Assembly: GCA_002438905.1 (NCBI GenBank)
Contig: DJSA01000044.1
Location: 5,055 to 19,603 of the forward strand
Direction of reading: 5' to 3'
DNA from: Bacteroidales bacterium UBA6346
Lineage (GTDB): Bacteria; Bacteroidota; Bacteroidia; Bacteroidales; UBA932
DNA length: 14,549 nucleotides
Part shown: positions 7,779-14,545 of the stretch, piece by piece
Layout: each line of letters begins with the position of its first letter
Position numbering within the stretch: position 1 is the first letter of the stretch
Program-made: the position numbers and the translations under genes
The notes under the pieces: model-generated
The model's input: only the letters and a program-made list of their open reading frames with translations
The model's database searches: none
What the model was told of the DNA's origin: nothing

Positions 7779-7922
7779 ATGTCAAGTAAAAGCAAAACCT
7801 ATGAGACTCCGCTCCTCCGGATGGAGCTGATCTCGACCGAGTGCGGATTTGCCGCAAGTGAAGTGAAAACTCATGGCGCTATGATCGATGACGCCGAAGA
7901 GTCTGATTACGGAACCTTTTAA
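7779..7922 (+). CDS. Small acidic peptide (47 residues) paired with a fimbrillin-like lipoprotein
   Basis: The ATG at 7779 opens 47 codons ending TAA at 7922, 12 bp before the next gene. The product starts MSSKSKTYETPLLRMELIS, continues TECGFAASE and ends acidic and aromatic, AEESDYGTF. It has no signal peptide or membrane segment. The layout (KxYxxP near the start, an E-rich short middle, a D/E-rich tail ending in an aromatic) matches my recollection of short hypothetical proteins that often precede fimbrillin-like or surface lipoprotein genes in Bacteroidales; I know of no experimental function. Good codon use and tight spacing suggest it is translated with the lipoprotein gene. Role unknown; a precursor peptide is possible but unsupported. 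Confidence 0.6.
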   Translation: MSSKSKTYETPLLRMELISTECGFAASEVKTHGAMIDDAEESDYGTF

Positions 7923-7934
7923 CTGTCAAGGGCT

Positions 7935-10067
7935 ATGAAAAAGATTTCAAAAGCATTGCTGTTCATCGCTGTACCCGCAATTGCAGCCGTTTCCTGCGCA
8001 AAGGAAAACATTGATGTCGCTTCAACAGAAGGCGTGACCGTTCATTTCAGCACGGCTGAACTTTCAACAAAATCTCATTTCGGAGAACTTACAGATGGCA
8101 AATACCCGACTCTATGGACTGTAGGACAGACAGTTGCCATAATCTATAGCGGCAACAATTCGACAACTCCGACCAAAGTTGACGTCACTCCTTCAGAGGA
8201 TTCCAAGACAGCGTCTTTCACCAAAGAATTCGAGATGTCGTCAACTGCGTCAGCACACAACTTTTATATTGTCAGCCCTGGTGAATCCGCAATTGGCTTC
8301 CCCAATGGCAATTATAATCTTCAGATTCCTACAACTCAGACTCCGCTTGACGGCTCGTGTGATGAAGCCGCTCAGATAACAGTCGCAAGCCATGTCTCAG
8401 AAACATTTGACACAGAAATAAGTGGCCTTCAGTTCTCGCACGTTACAGCATACGGACGCATGTCAGTGGTGCTCCCTGACGATGCCGGTGAAGTCTCTTC
8501 CATCGCTTTGACTGCAAGCAAAAACTTTGCAGGTCGCTGGTTCTATTCATTCGAAGATGGTTCTTTGAAAGAAAACTCTGCATCCGCGACAATAACATTG
8601 AACACATCGAAGACTTCGGACATTTTCTTCGGCTGCGCTCCTGTTGATTTGACGGGAGAATTACTTGAGGTGGTCGTTACTGCTGCAAACGGAACTTATG
8701 AGAAAACCATAGACTTCTCATCCGCATCGAAGCCATTGAAGCTTGAGGCCGGAAAAGTCTCCGCATTCAGTGTGGCTGATTTTACAAAGAAAGCCAACGA
8801 TGAGGTCTATACTCTTGTGACGGACGCAAGTACGTTGAAAATTGGGGACAAGGTGATTATTGCGGCTGCTGAAAGCGATTATGCAATCAGTACAACACAG
8901 AACAATAATAACCGGGCTCGGACATCTATTACAAAAACTGGAAATACGATTGTCAACCCTGGCAACGATGTGCAGTTGTTCACTCTTGAAGCCGGTTCGA
9001 CAGATGGAACTTATGCGTTCAATACTGGTTCTGGATATATTTATGCGGCTTCAAATAGTAACAACTATCTGAAGACACAGAATAATGTTGATGCAAATGC
9101 TTCATGGACTATTACTTTTTCGGATGAAGGCGTGCTTACAATTAAGGCGGCAGGCACGAACACCAAAAATATAATTAGATATAATTCTTCAGCAGGAGTC
9201 TTTTCTTGCTATTCTTCCGGTCAAGCAGCTGTCGCCATCTACACCGACGGCAAGGGCACGGGCTCGCTTCCGACTCCTCCGTCGATAGTTCTCAGTTCAA
9301 CGGAAGTCAGCCTCGCTTATGACGATGAGACTACTCACGAAGACATCACTGCAACAGTTTCAGGGCAGGAAGGCGACATCGAATGTGCAGCGTACGATGA
9401 TAAGGCCGGAACAACCGAATCTTCTTGGCTGATTGCCTCATACGAAAACGGCAAAGTCGTTTATTCCGCCATGAGCAAGAACGAAACAGACTCGCCTCGC
9501 ACGGCCTACATCATCATCTCCGCCACAAACTCCGACGGTACAACAACGAAAGCGATTACCGTTACACAACAGATTATTTCAAAAACTATATTCGAAGAAT
9601 CGTTCTCATCAGATCAGGGCAATTTCACAATTGAGGATGTGACACTTCCAACCGGATTGACTTACGTGTGGAAGTGTAGCTCATACAAAACTGATAAATA
9701 TATGAAAGCCTCATCTTATTTGAATGAGGAGAATCTGGCATCTGAGTCGCTCCTTATTTCTCCTGAAATAGATCTTTCCGGTGAAACCTCTGCCGTTTTG
9801 ACTTTTTCTCATGCGTTGAAATTCCTTAACGGTAACACGGCATCAGATTTTCTCAGCCTTGTTGTCAGAAAAACCGGTGAAGAGTCTTGGCAAGGTCTTG
9901 TGATACCAACTTACTCCGCCGGTAAGGACTGGACTTTTGTCGATTCCGGTGAAATTGACCTTAAGGATTATTTGGGCAGCAAGATACAATTTGCATTCAA
10001 ATATGAAAGCACGACAAGCTGTGCTCCGACATGGGAGATAAAAAACGTGAAAGTAGAACGAAAATAA
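7935..10067 (+). CDS. Multidomain fimbrillin-like surface lipoprotein
   Basis: Exported lipoprotein of 710 residues. The signal is MKKISKALLF..., with lipobox AVSC (Cys21) followed by AKEN, an acidic/basic tail compatible with Bacteroidetes surface export. Parts: about 33-285, Mfa/fimbrillin-like region (VHFSTAELSTKS..., then LQFSHVTAYGRMSVVLP and a GKVSAFSV-type end); about 290-440, a module beginning YTLVTDASTLKIGDKVIIAA with an ALSTTQNNNNR-like loop, as seen in other Bacteroidetes secreted proteins; about 448-546, BACON-like Ig fold (IVLSSTEVSLAYDDE ... AITVTQQ); about 552-708, choice-of-anchor-J-like jelly roll (FEESFSSDQGNFT ... WEIKNVKVER). I see no catalytic motif, so adhesion, glycan binding or fimbrial tip assembly are the plausible roles. 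An AAGGG sequence precedes the ATG. No SusC/SusD pair is nearby. Start and family are well supported; ligand unknown. Confidence 0.88.
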   Translation: MKKISKALLFIAVPAIAAVSCAKENIDVASTEGVTVHFSTAELSTKSHFGELTDGKYPTLWTVGQTVAIIYSGNNSTTPTKVDVTPSEDSKTASFTKEFEMSSTASAHNFYIVSPGESAIGFPNGNYNLQIPTTQTPLDGSCDEAAQITVASHVSETFDTEISGLQFSHVTAYGRMSVVLPDDAGEVSSIALTASKNFAGRWFYSFEDGSLKENSASATITLNTSKTSDIFFGCAPVDLTGELLEVVVTAANGTYEKTIDFSSASKPLKLEAGKVSAFSVADFTKKANDEVYTLVTDASTLKIGDKVIIAAAESDYAISTTQNNNNRARTSITKTGNTIVNPGNDVQLFTLEAGSTDGTYAFNTGSGYIYAASNSNNYLKTQNNVDANASWTITFSDEGVLTIKAAGTNTKNIIRYNSSAGVFSCYSSGQAAVAIYTDGKGTGSLPTPPSIVLSSTEVSLAYDDETTHEDITATVSGQEGDIECAAYDDKAGTTESSWLIASYENGKVVYSAMSKNETDSPRTAYIIISATNSDGTTTKAITVTQQIISKTIFEESFSSDQGNFTIEDVTLPTGLTYVWKCSSYKTDKYMKASSYLNEENLASESLLISPEIDLSGETSAVLTFSHALKFLNGNTASDFLSLVVRKTGEESWQGLVIPTYSAGKDWTFVDSGEIDLKDYLGSKIQFAFKYESTTSCAPTWEIKNVKVERK

Positions 10068-10077
10068 TTATGCATAT

Positions 10078-10112
10078 CGCGCCGCTCCAGTCGGGCGGCG
10101 CGTTTGTTTCTT
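10078..10112 (+). terminator. GC-rich intrinsic terminator after the lipoprotein gene
   Basis: CGCGCCGC (10078-10085) and GCGGCGCG (10095-10102) form a perfect 8-bp stem with a 9-base loop, followed by TTTGTTTCTTTC. It lies 10 bp after the stop codon at 10067. Confidence 0.85.
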
Positions 10113-10212
10113 TCTCAACTTTGCCAAAGCGAACTCGTTTGTATGAGCGCACTTTGACCAATCTGATAACCTCCACTTCAATGGAGACTAACACAAAGTC
10201 TTGATATGTTCT

Positions 10213-10361
10213 CATTGTTTAGAAAATTTATATATGGCTGAAAGAACAATCTTGCTCGTGTCCAGTTACATGCCCCTCGGTAGACAAAAGAAAAGCGGAC
10301 ATCTTCTTTAGGGAAAAGATGCCCGCTTTAAATAGCCATACATTATTTGTTCTAAACAATG
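10213..10361. repeat. 149-bp nested inverted repeat (MITE-like or RNA structure)
   Basis: The outer arms CATTGTTTAGAA (10213-10224) and TTCTAAACAATG (10350-10361) are perfect 12-bp complements. After 8 and 9 unmatched, AT-rich bases, a second pair TATGGCT (10233-10239) and AGCCATA (10334-10340) also matches. A long inner hairpin (10292-10329) lies inside. No open frame, and no clear target-site duplication was noticed. Apart from the terminators and the weak remnant listed separately, 10103-10524 holds nothing I can call a gene. Confidence 0.45.
10286..10329 (-). terminator. Long-stem intrinsic terminator, minus strand
   Basis: Arms 10292-10305 and 10316-10329 pair over 14 positions. On the minus strand the single non-Watson-Crick position is a G.U wobble, while on the plus strand it is an A-C mismatch, so the structure favours minus-strand RNA. 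A T-rich run (TCTTTT) follows on that strand. It would be a back-up stop about 195 bp past the C-S lyase gene. Confidence 0.6.
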
Positions 10362-10390
10362 TTTTACACAAGATATTGGAAATATATGAG

Positions 10391-10416
10391 AAAAACAAGA
10401 CTGAAAAAATGTCTTG
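10391..10416 (-). terminator. Intrinsic terminator, minus strand, after the C-S lyase gene
   Basis: On the minus strand CAAGAC and GTCTTG (10416-10411 and 10401-10396) form a 6-bp stem with a 9-base T-rich loop, followed by TTTTT (10395-10391). It lies about 110 bp past the stop at 10525. Confidence 0.5.
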
Positions 10417-10433
10417 AGCGAAAATCGTGCGTT

Positions 10434-10517
10434 TTACAACATCCCCAGCTCCGCAAACATCTTTCGGTAGGCGGCGGCTTTCTTGCCGAGGGCGAGGGGA
10501 TAGGCGCGAGAACCAGT
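10434..10517 (-). pseudogene. Possible C-terminal gene remnant (weak)
   Basis: One minus-strand frame between the lyase stop and the terminator reads TGSRAYPLALGKKAAAY then RKMFAELGML and ends TAA at 10436-10434. The Ala-rich, Lys-rich helix and final KMFAELG pattern look like the true end of a protein, with GC-ending codons as in neighbouring genes. No good start exists; upstream it overlaps the lyase gene in another frame. It could be the tail of a deleted gene or chance. Confidence 0.2.
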
Positions 10518-10524
10518 CTCATTT

Positions 10525-11676
10525 CTATGCGAGCACCTTTGCCATTCTTTCAATGGCTTCGACAACCCGGCTGCGCGGGCAGGCGATGTTAAGGCGGATG
10601 AAGCCTTCGCCGTCGTACATGCTTCCGGAATTTACCATCAGTTTCTGCTCGTCGAGCAGCCTTGCAGTGACCTCGTCCGAACAGAGACCCGTGCTGCGGA
10701 TGTCAATCCATACGAGATAGGTGCCTTCAAGTTCCGTGACTGGGCAGGACGGGATGTTTGCGGCGAAGAAATCACGCACTGTCAGCCAGTTCCCGTGGAG
10801 ATAGTCGCGCAGCGCATCCAGCCAGTCGGCTCCCTCCGGAGAATATGCGGCGACGGTGGCTTCCACCCCGAACGGGTTGACGTCGCAGACTTCGTTGATG
10901 TTGATAGCCTTGTCGATGCGTGAGCGGATTTCGCTGTCGGCGGCGACGATGTTCGCAATCTGGAGCCCGGCGATGTTGAATGCCTTGCTCGGGGAGATGC
11001 AGGTTGCGGAGTGGCGACTGAATTCCTCGCCGAGCGAAGCGAACGGCGTGTAGTCGTGACCGGGGTATGTAAGTTCGCAGTGAATCTCGTCCGAAATCAC
11101 GAACACATTGTGACGCAGGCATATATCTCCGACCTTTCGCAGCTCTTCCTCCGTCCATACGCGGCCCGCCGGGTTGTGCGGATTGCAGAGAATCATCACC
11201 TTCGCGTCAGGGTCGGATGCCTTGGCCTCAAGGTCATCAAAGTCTATGATCCATGAATTGCCGTTCTGGACGAGGCGGTTCGGGTGCATCACGCAGCCGT
11301 TGTTACGGATTGACGAGAAAAAGCAGTTGTAGACCGGCGGCTGCACAATGACCTTGTCTCCCAGCCGGGTAAGTGCCTTTAGAATGGCTGAGATTGCAGG
11401 AACCACGCCGCTCGTGTAGATGAACCAGCCCCGGTCGAAGTGCACGCCGTGGCGGGTGTTGAACCAGTTGATTACGGCGTTGTAGTAGACCTGGGGCACC
11501 TTGACATAGCCGAACACCCCGTGCTCGACCCTGCGCCGCAGCGACTCAATGATGCATGGTGCAGTCCTGAAGTCCATGTCGGCCACCCACATGGGAAGAA
11601 CACCCTCCTCCGGCGTGTCCCATTTGTAGGAATTTGTTCCGCGCCGTGGAACAATTTCATCGAAGTTATATTTCAT
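10525..11676 (-). CDS. MalY/PatB-family PLP-dependent C-S lyase (aminotransferase fold)
   Basis: Cytoplasmic fold-type I PLP enzyme of 383 residues, normal for the MalY/PatB group, whose members cleave C-S bonds in cystathionine or cysteine conjugates, giving homocysteine or a thiol, pyruvate and ammonia. Signatures: LPMWVADMDF (27-36), typical of this group; CNPHNPAGRVW (164-174); SDEIHCEL (195-202, PLP-pyridine Asp and neighbouring residues); and SPSKAFNIAG (228-237), with Lys231 as the Schiff-base lysine. The C-terminal LNIACPR holds the carboxylate-binding Arg. The ATG at 11676 begins MKYNFDEIVPRRGTNSYKWD, as in homologues. It lies 121 bp downstream of the DUF3737 gene on the same strand. 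The exact substrate (cystathionine, or another thioether as for PatB) cannot be decided here. Confidence 0.92.
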   Translation of the reverse strand: MKYNFDEIVPRRGTNSYKWDTPEEGVLPMWVADMDFRTAPCIIESLRRRVEHGVFGYVKVPQVYYNAVINWFNTRHGVHFDRGWFIYTSGVVPAISAILKALTRLGDKVIVQPPVYNCFFSSIRNNGCVMHPNRLVQNGNSWIIDFDDLEAKASDPDAKVMILCNPHNPAGRVWTEEELRKVGDICLRHNVFVISDEIHCELTYPGHDYTPFASLGEEFSRHSATCISPSKAFNIAGLQIANIVAADSEIRSRIDKAININEVCDVNPFGVEATVAAYSPEGADWLDALRDYLHGNWLTVRDFFAANIPSCPVTELEGTYLVWIDIRSTGLCSDEVTARLLDEQKLMVNSGSMYDGEGFIRLNIACPRSRVVEAIERMAKVLA

Positions 11677-11797
11677 GTCGTACCTGTTTTCTTAAATCAT
11701 CCCCTCATCTTTGCATCAGCCTCACTGGCAATGAGTTAACAAAGTATGATTGCCCGCTGGCCTCGCAGGAGGTGCGCAGACGGATCTCAGCCCTGTC

Positions 11798-12643
11798 TCA
11801 TCCGCGCGTCTCAATCACGCAGTCCGCCGGAGCCTTGATGTTCTTGTCAATGATGATTTCTCCGATTTCGTCAGCAACAATGCTTCCAGTCCGAGGGTTC
11901 TTGACGCTGCGTATGCCCCCGACGATTGTAGCCTGGACGCTGCTGTACTCGAAGGCGCGGTCACAGTCCTCAGCGAAAGTGCAGTTCTCAAGCACCAGAT
12001 TTTCAGCGTAGCAGAGCGGCTGGCTGCCGGAAATCCTGCAGTTAACGAGCCTAAGCCCCCTCGAATGCCATCCGAGATATTCGCCGCCGATCTCGGAGTC
12101 GTAGACCGTCACGTTCTCGCTTTCCCAGAGCGCGTCCTTGGTCGTGATCTTCGCGTTGCGGATTTCCGCGTTCTTCACATACTGGAACACATATTTGCTG
12201 TCGCTGACAAGCCCGTCGATCCTGATGTCCTTGCTGAACATGAACGGATAGGTTCCACCGTGCAGTTTCAACCCATTGATATTTATTCTGTTGCATCTCC
12301 AGAAAACTTCGTCGGCATCGGTCATTTCGACATTCTCAATCTCGATGTCGCTCATTTCCCTGAACATCTTCGGCGCGGCAATGATAGTGTCCTTCATCTT
12401 TAGATGATCCGAATACCACAGTGCGGAACGGCCTCCGATGTCAAAGAAGCAGCGCTCGATGAGAAATCGATGCACATGCCAGAACGGGTAGTTGCCTTCG
12501 AACCTGCAATCCACAGCCTCGATGTCGCTGCATTCCTTTATTGCGGACTCTCCGGCGTGTATGACAACATTCTCAAGCCTCAGCCCATGTGATTCAAACA
12601 GAGGACGTTCTCCTCCGAATTCAGCGTCACGTATAATTTCCAT
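11798..12643 (-). CDS. DUF3737 family protein (right-handed beta-helix-like)
   Basis: 281 residues, no signal peptide or membrane segment, so probably cytoplasmic. The sequence shows the family's conserved stretches: FGGERPLFESHGLRL (9-23), GESAIKECSDIE (31-42), WYSDHLKMKDTIIAAPKMFRE (76-96), TTKDALWESENVTVYDSEI (167-185), GEYLGWHSRGLRLVNCRI (187-204), GSQPLCYAENLVLENCTF (206-223) and SVKNPRTGSI (246-255). The regular alternation of hydrophobic and polar residues, with repeated I-x-N/D steps roughly every 18-22 residues, points to a stacked beta-helix of the kind found in pectate-lyase-like folds. No catalytic residues are evident and I know no proven activity. It is the first gene of a likely two-gene unit with the C-S lyase gene 121 bp downstream. 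A TAnnTTTG box lies about 66 bp before its ATG. Confidence 0.9.
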   Translation of the reverse strand: MEIIRDAEFGGERPLFESHGLRLENVVIHAGESAIKECSDIEAVDCRFEGNYPFWHVHRFLIERCFFDIGGRSALWYSDHLKMKDTIIAAPKMFREMSDIEIENVEMTDADEVFWRCNRININGLKLHGGTYPFMFSKDIRIDGLVSDSKYVFQYVKNAEIRNAKITTKDALWESENVTVYDSEIGGEYLGWHSRGLRLVNCRISGSQPLCYAENLVLENCTFAEDCDRAFEYSSVQATIVGGIRSVKNPRTGSIVADEIGEIIIDKNIKAPADCVIETRG

Positions 12644-12708
12644 ATATCAAAATTTTCGTGTCTCGCGTCTTTCATATCCTTTGTCGGACGGAAAAATGCT
12701 TTACAATG

Positions 12709-12716
12709 CAAAAATA
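12709..12716 (-). promoter_or_regulatory. -7 promoter box for the DUF3737 gene
   Basis: On the minus strand this reads TATTTTTG, matching TAnnTTTG, followed by CATTG. The ATG is 65 bp downstream. A TTTC about 19 bp upstream is a poor -33 box. Confidence 0.5.
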
Positions 12717-12785
12717 AGTATAAAAATGTATTTCCGAAATATCCGATTTCACTGATTATGGGGACGCAATCTCGCGGAAAGTGGG

Positions 12786-12793
12786 TATCTTTG
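12786..12793 (+). promoter_or_regulatory. -7 promoter box for pnuC
   Basis: TATCTTTG matches TAnnTTTG exactly and lies 37 bp before the pnuC ATG, divergent from and about 70 bp away from the box of the DUF3737 gene. No convincing TTTG -33 box is seen. Confidence 0.55.
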
Positions 12794-12804
12794 CGGTGGA
12801 TTTT

Positions 12805-12819
12805 GAGGGTATATCCCTC
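12805..12819 (+). promoter_or_regulatory. Small hairpin in the pnuC 5' leader
   Basis: GAGGG (12805-12809) and CCCTC (12815-12819) flank TATAT, 11 bp before the pnuC ATG. Folding would place a stem next to the ribosome landing zone. It is too short to be a known TPP or NAD-linked riboswitch, and the leader after the promoter is only about 30 bases. Confidence 0.35.
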
Positions 12820-12830
12820 CCATTGGTTTT

Positions 12831-13490
12831 ATGGAATTTGATTTTCTTGGAATATTCACGCTCGTCACCGGGATACTGTTTCTGATTCTCGAAATAAGGC
12901 AGAACAACTGGATGTGGGCGTTTCAGCTGCTTTCAGCCGCTGCGGCTATGGCGGCCTTCTTCATGAGCAGGCTCTATGCCTCAGCATCCCTTAACCTCTA
13001 CTATGTGGTGATGGCGCTCATCGGATTCCTTCAGTGGAGGCGTGATTCGCGGTGTGTTTCGACCGCCTGCTCCGAGATTGCGGGTAAGACTCCCGGAACT
13101 GAAGAGGATAGAATATGCTCGGAGCCGGCAGTCGGTGAATCCAACGGCATACATCTTAGACACTTGAGTCTGAAGACAGGCGTTGTCAGCCTCGCGGTTT
13201 TTGCCGGCGGGACGGCGGCGCTGTTCTTTCTTCTGAGTTGGCTTGAGGATCCTAAATCCGTGGCTGATGCCGGAGCGACCATTTTGAGCGGAATTGCAAC
13301 CTGGTGGCTCGCGAAGTCATATCCCCAGCAGTGGCTGCTATGGATTGTTGCCGACTCCGTTTCTGCATGGATTTGCTTAGAACAGGGGATGACGGCAATG
13401 TCACTCCTATATATAATATATGCCCTTTCTGCAATTTATGGATATATCCATTGGACCAGAAATGGAAAATATATTGACGTTGCCAGATAA
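12831..13490 (+). CDS. pnuC: PnuC-family vitamin precursor transporter
   Basis: Inner-membrane protein of 219 residues of the PnuC family, which takes up nicotinamide riboside by facilitated diffusion for NAD synthesis; relatives carry thiamine or riboflavin. Hydrophobic segments at about 5-21, 28-46, 52-68, 115-136, 146-160, 166-182 and 187-205 fit a seven-segment SemiSWEET-like fold. The core signature ATWWLAKSYPQQWLLWIVAD (156-175) is typical. Residues 69-113, between segments 3 and 4, form a longer polar loop (containing EIAGKTPGTEEDR) than I expect for a minimal PnuC. The ATG at 12831 starts directly at the first segment. mazG follows 78 bp downstream on the same strand. No TPP-type leader is present, which favours nicotinamide riboside over thiamine, but the substrate is inferred. 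Confidence 0.88.
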   Translation: MEFDFLGIFTLVTGILFLILEIRQNNWMWAFQLLSAAAAMAAFFMSRLYASASLNLYYVVMALIGFLQWRRDSRCVSTACSEIAGKTPGTEEDRICSEPAVGESNGIHLRHLSLKTGVVSLAVFAGGTAALFFLLSWLEDPKSVADAGATILSGIATWWLAKSYPQQWLLWIVADSVSAWICLEQGMTAMSLLYIIYALSAIYGYIHWTRNGKYIDVAR

Positions 13491-13568
13491 GGCAGTGTGC
13501 TCAAAAGAGAAAAATCTGCCGAGCGAAGAAAAGTGGCGATTGAAAATACGAACATAAATGCGTATACG

Positions 13569-14387
13569 ATGAATACAAGAGAACAGAAACTTGAGGCGTT
13601 CGGGCGGCTGCTCGACATTCTGGACGAACTGAGGGTGAAATGTCCGTGGGACAGGAAGCAGACCAATGAGAGTCTGCGTCCGCAGACGATTGAGGAAGTG
13701 TATGAACTGAGCGACGCGATTCTGAAGAACGAGCACGCGGAGATTTGCAAGGAACTCGGTGACCTGCTTCTTCACGTTGTCTTCTACGCGAAAATGGGAG
13801 ACGAAAAAGGAGAGTTCGACATCGCGGATGTCTGCAACCGTCTGTGTGAGAAGCTTATATATCGCCATCCGCACGTGTTCGGCGAGGCGCAGGCCGCCTC
13901 TGCAGAGGATGTGATGCGCAACTGGGAAATGCTCAAGACCAAGGAGAAGGACGGCAATAGGCGGGTACTGAGCGGAGTGCCGGAGTCGCTGCCGTCTATG
14001 ATTAAGGCGTACAGGATTCAGGACAAGGCCCGCGGAGTCGGCTTCGACTGGGAGAAGAAAGAGGATGTATGGGCGAAGGTCAAGGAAGAGGAAGGTGAAC
14101 TTGAAACGGAGTTCAACGCCATTGACTCCGCTGCCACCGACGAAGACAAGGCCGCTGCCCGAGACCGTGCCGAAGAGGAACTGGGAGACATGATTTTCGC
14201 ACTCGTGAACGCCGGCCGCCTCTACAAACTCAATCCGGACACGGCTCTCGAACGCACCTGCGCCAAGTTCCGTCGTCGCTTCACCTACCTCGAAGAACAC
14301 ACCATCCGCGAAGGCCGCGATCTCCACGACATGACTCTGGCGGAAATGGACGCCATCTGGGACGAGGCAAAGTCAAAGGGGCTGTAA
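13569..14387 (+). CDS. mazG: Nucleoside triphosphate pyrophosphohydrolase MazG
   Basis: Cytoplasmic all-alpha NTP pyrophosphatase of 272 residues (E. coli MazG has 263). It hydrolyses NTPs and dNTPs to NMP and PPi, cleaning damaged nucleotides and, in E. coli, affecting ppGpp levels. There are two tandem MazG domains. N-terminal: CPWDRKQTNESLRPQTIEE (25-43) with the EExxE metal motif IEEVYE (41-46), KELGDLLLHV (61-70) and RHPHVFG (99-105). C-terminal: GVGFDW (156-161), KEEEGELE (172-179) and EEELGDMIFALVN (202-214), which keeps the acidic metal ligands. I chose the ATG at 13569 (MNTREQKLEAFGRLL), matching homologues. A GTG 24 codons upstream is in frame but adds an unrelated Lys-rich stretch. 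It is probably co-transcribed with pnuC; a terminator follows 54 bp after the stop. Confidence 0.95.
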   Translation: MNTREQKLEAFGRLLDILDELRVKCPWDRKQTNESLRPQTIEEVYELSDAILKNEHAEICKELGDLLLHVVFYAKMGDEKGEFDIADVCNRLCEKLIYRHPHVFGEAQAASAEDVMRNWEMLKTKEKDGNRRVLSGVPESLPSMIKAYRIQDKARGVGFDWEKKEDVWAKVKEEEGELETEFNAIDSAATDEDKAAARDRAEEELGDMIFALVNAGRLYKLNPDTALERTCAKFRRRFTYLEEHTIREGRDLHDMTLAEMDAIWDEAKSKGL

Positions 14388-14441
14388 TGCACAGTTCCTT
14401 TGATTTCGCATGAGGTCTATAATATTCTCAAGAACTGCAAT

Positions 14442-14488
14442 AAAATGTCCGAAATTCTTAAAGAAAATCGGACATTTTGATTTGTTTT
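14442..14488 (+). terminator. Intrinsic terminator after mazG
   Basis: AAAATGTCCGA (14442-14452) and TCGGACATTTT (14468-14478) are perfect 11-bp arms around a 15-base loop, followed by the T-rich run GATTTGTTTT. The loop can itself pair (TTCTT with AAGAA). The outer A/T symmetry means it could also act on the opposite strand. Confidence 0.85.
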
Positions 14489-14527
14489 ACCCTCTAATTA
14501 GACTTTGCCTCAGCTCATTCTTGCGAA

Positions 14528-14545
14528 ACGGAGCACCACTTCCCC
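14528..14545 (-). repeat. Right copy of the 18-bp inverted repeat shared by both window ends
   Basis: Exact reverse complement of bases 1-18. The bases inside the repeat (TTGCGAA before it) do not match base 19 onward at the left end. Four further bases (TTCG) follow to the window edge. Confidence 0.75.

Noticed and set aside
7639..7857. 72-codon minus-strand frame
   Set aside because: It overlaps the terminator and the small peptide gene, has low-complexity Arg/Ser content and no homology pattern.
11750..12403. 217-codon plus-strand frame
   Set aside because: Antisense to the well-conserved DUF3737 gene; the translation has no family features.
12794..12830. TPP or NAD-linked riboswitch before pnuC
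   Set aside because: Only about 30 bases separate the promoter box and the ATG, and only a 5-bp hairpin is present; no conserved riboswitch core is visible.
13497..13568. Upstream GTG start for mazG
   Set aside because: The extra 24 residues are Lys/Arg-rich and unlike MazG; homologues start at the MNTREQK position.
13407..14327. 306-codon open frame on the minus strand
   Set aside because: It lies opposite mazG and the end of pnuC, both strongly supported by motifs, and its translation shows no recognisable domain; it is an antisense shadow.
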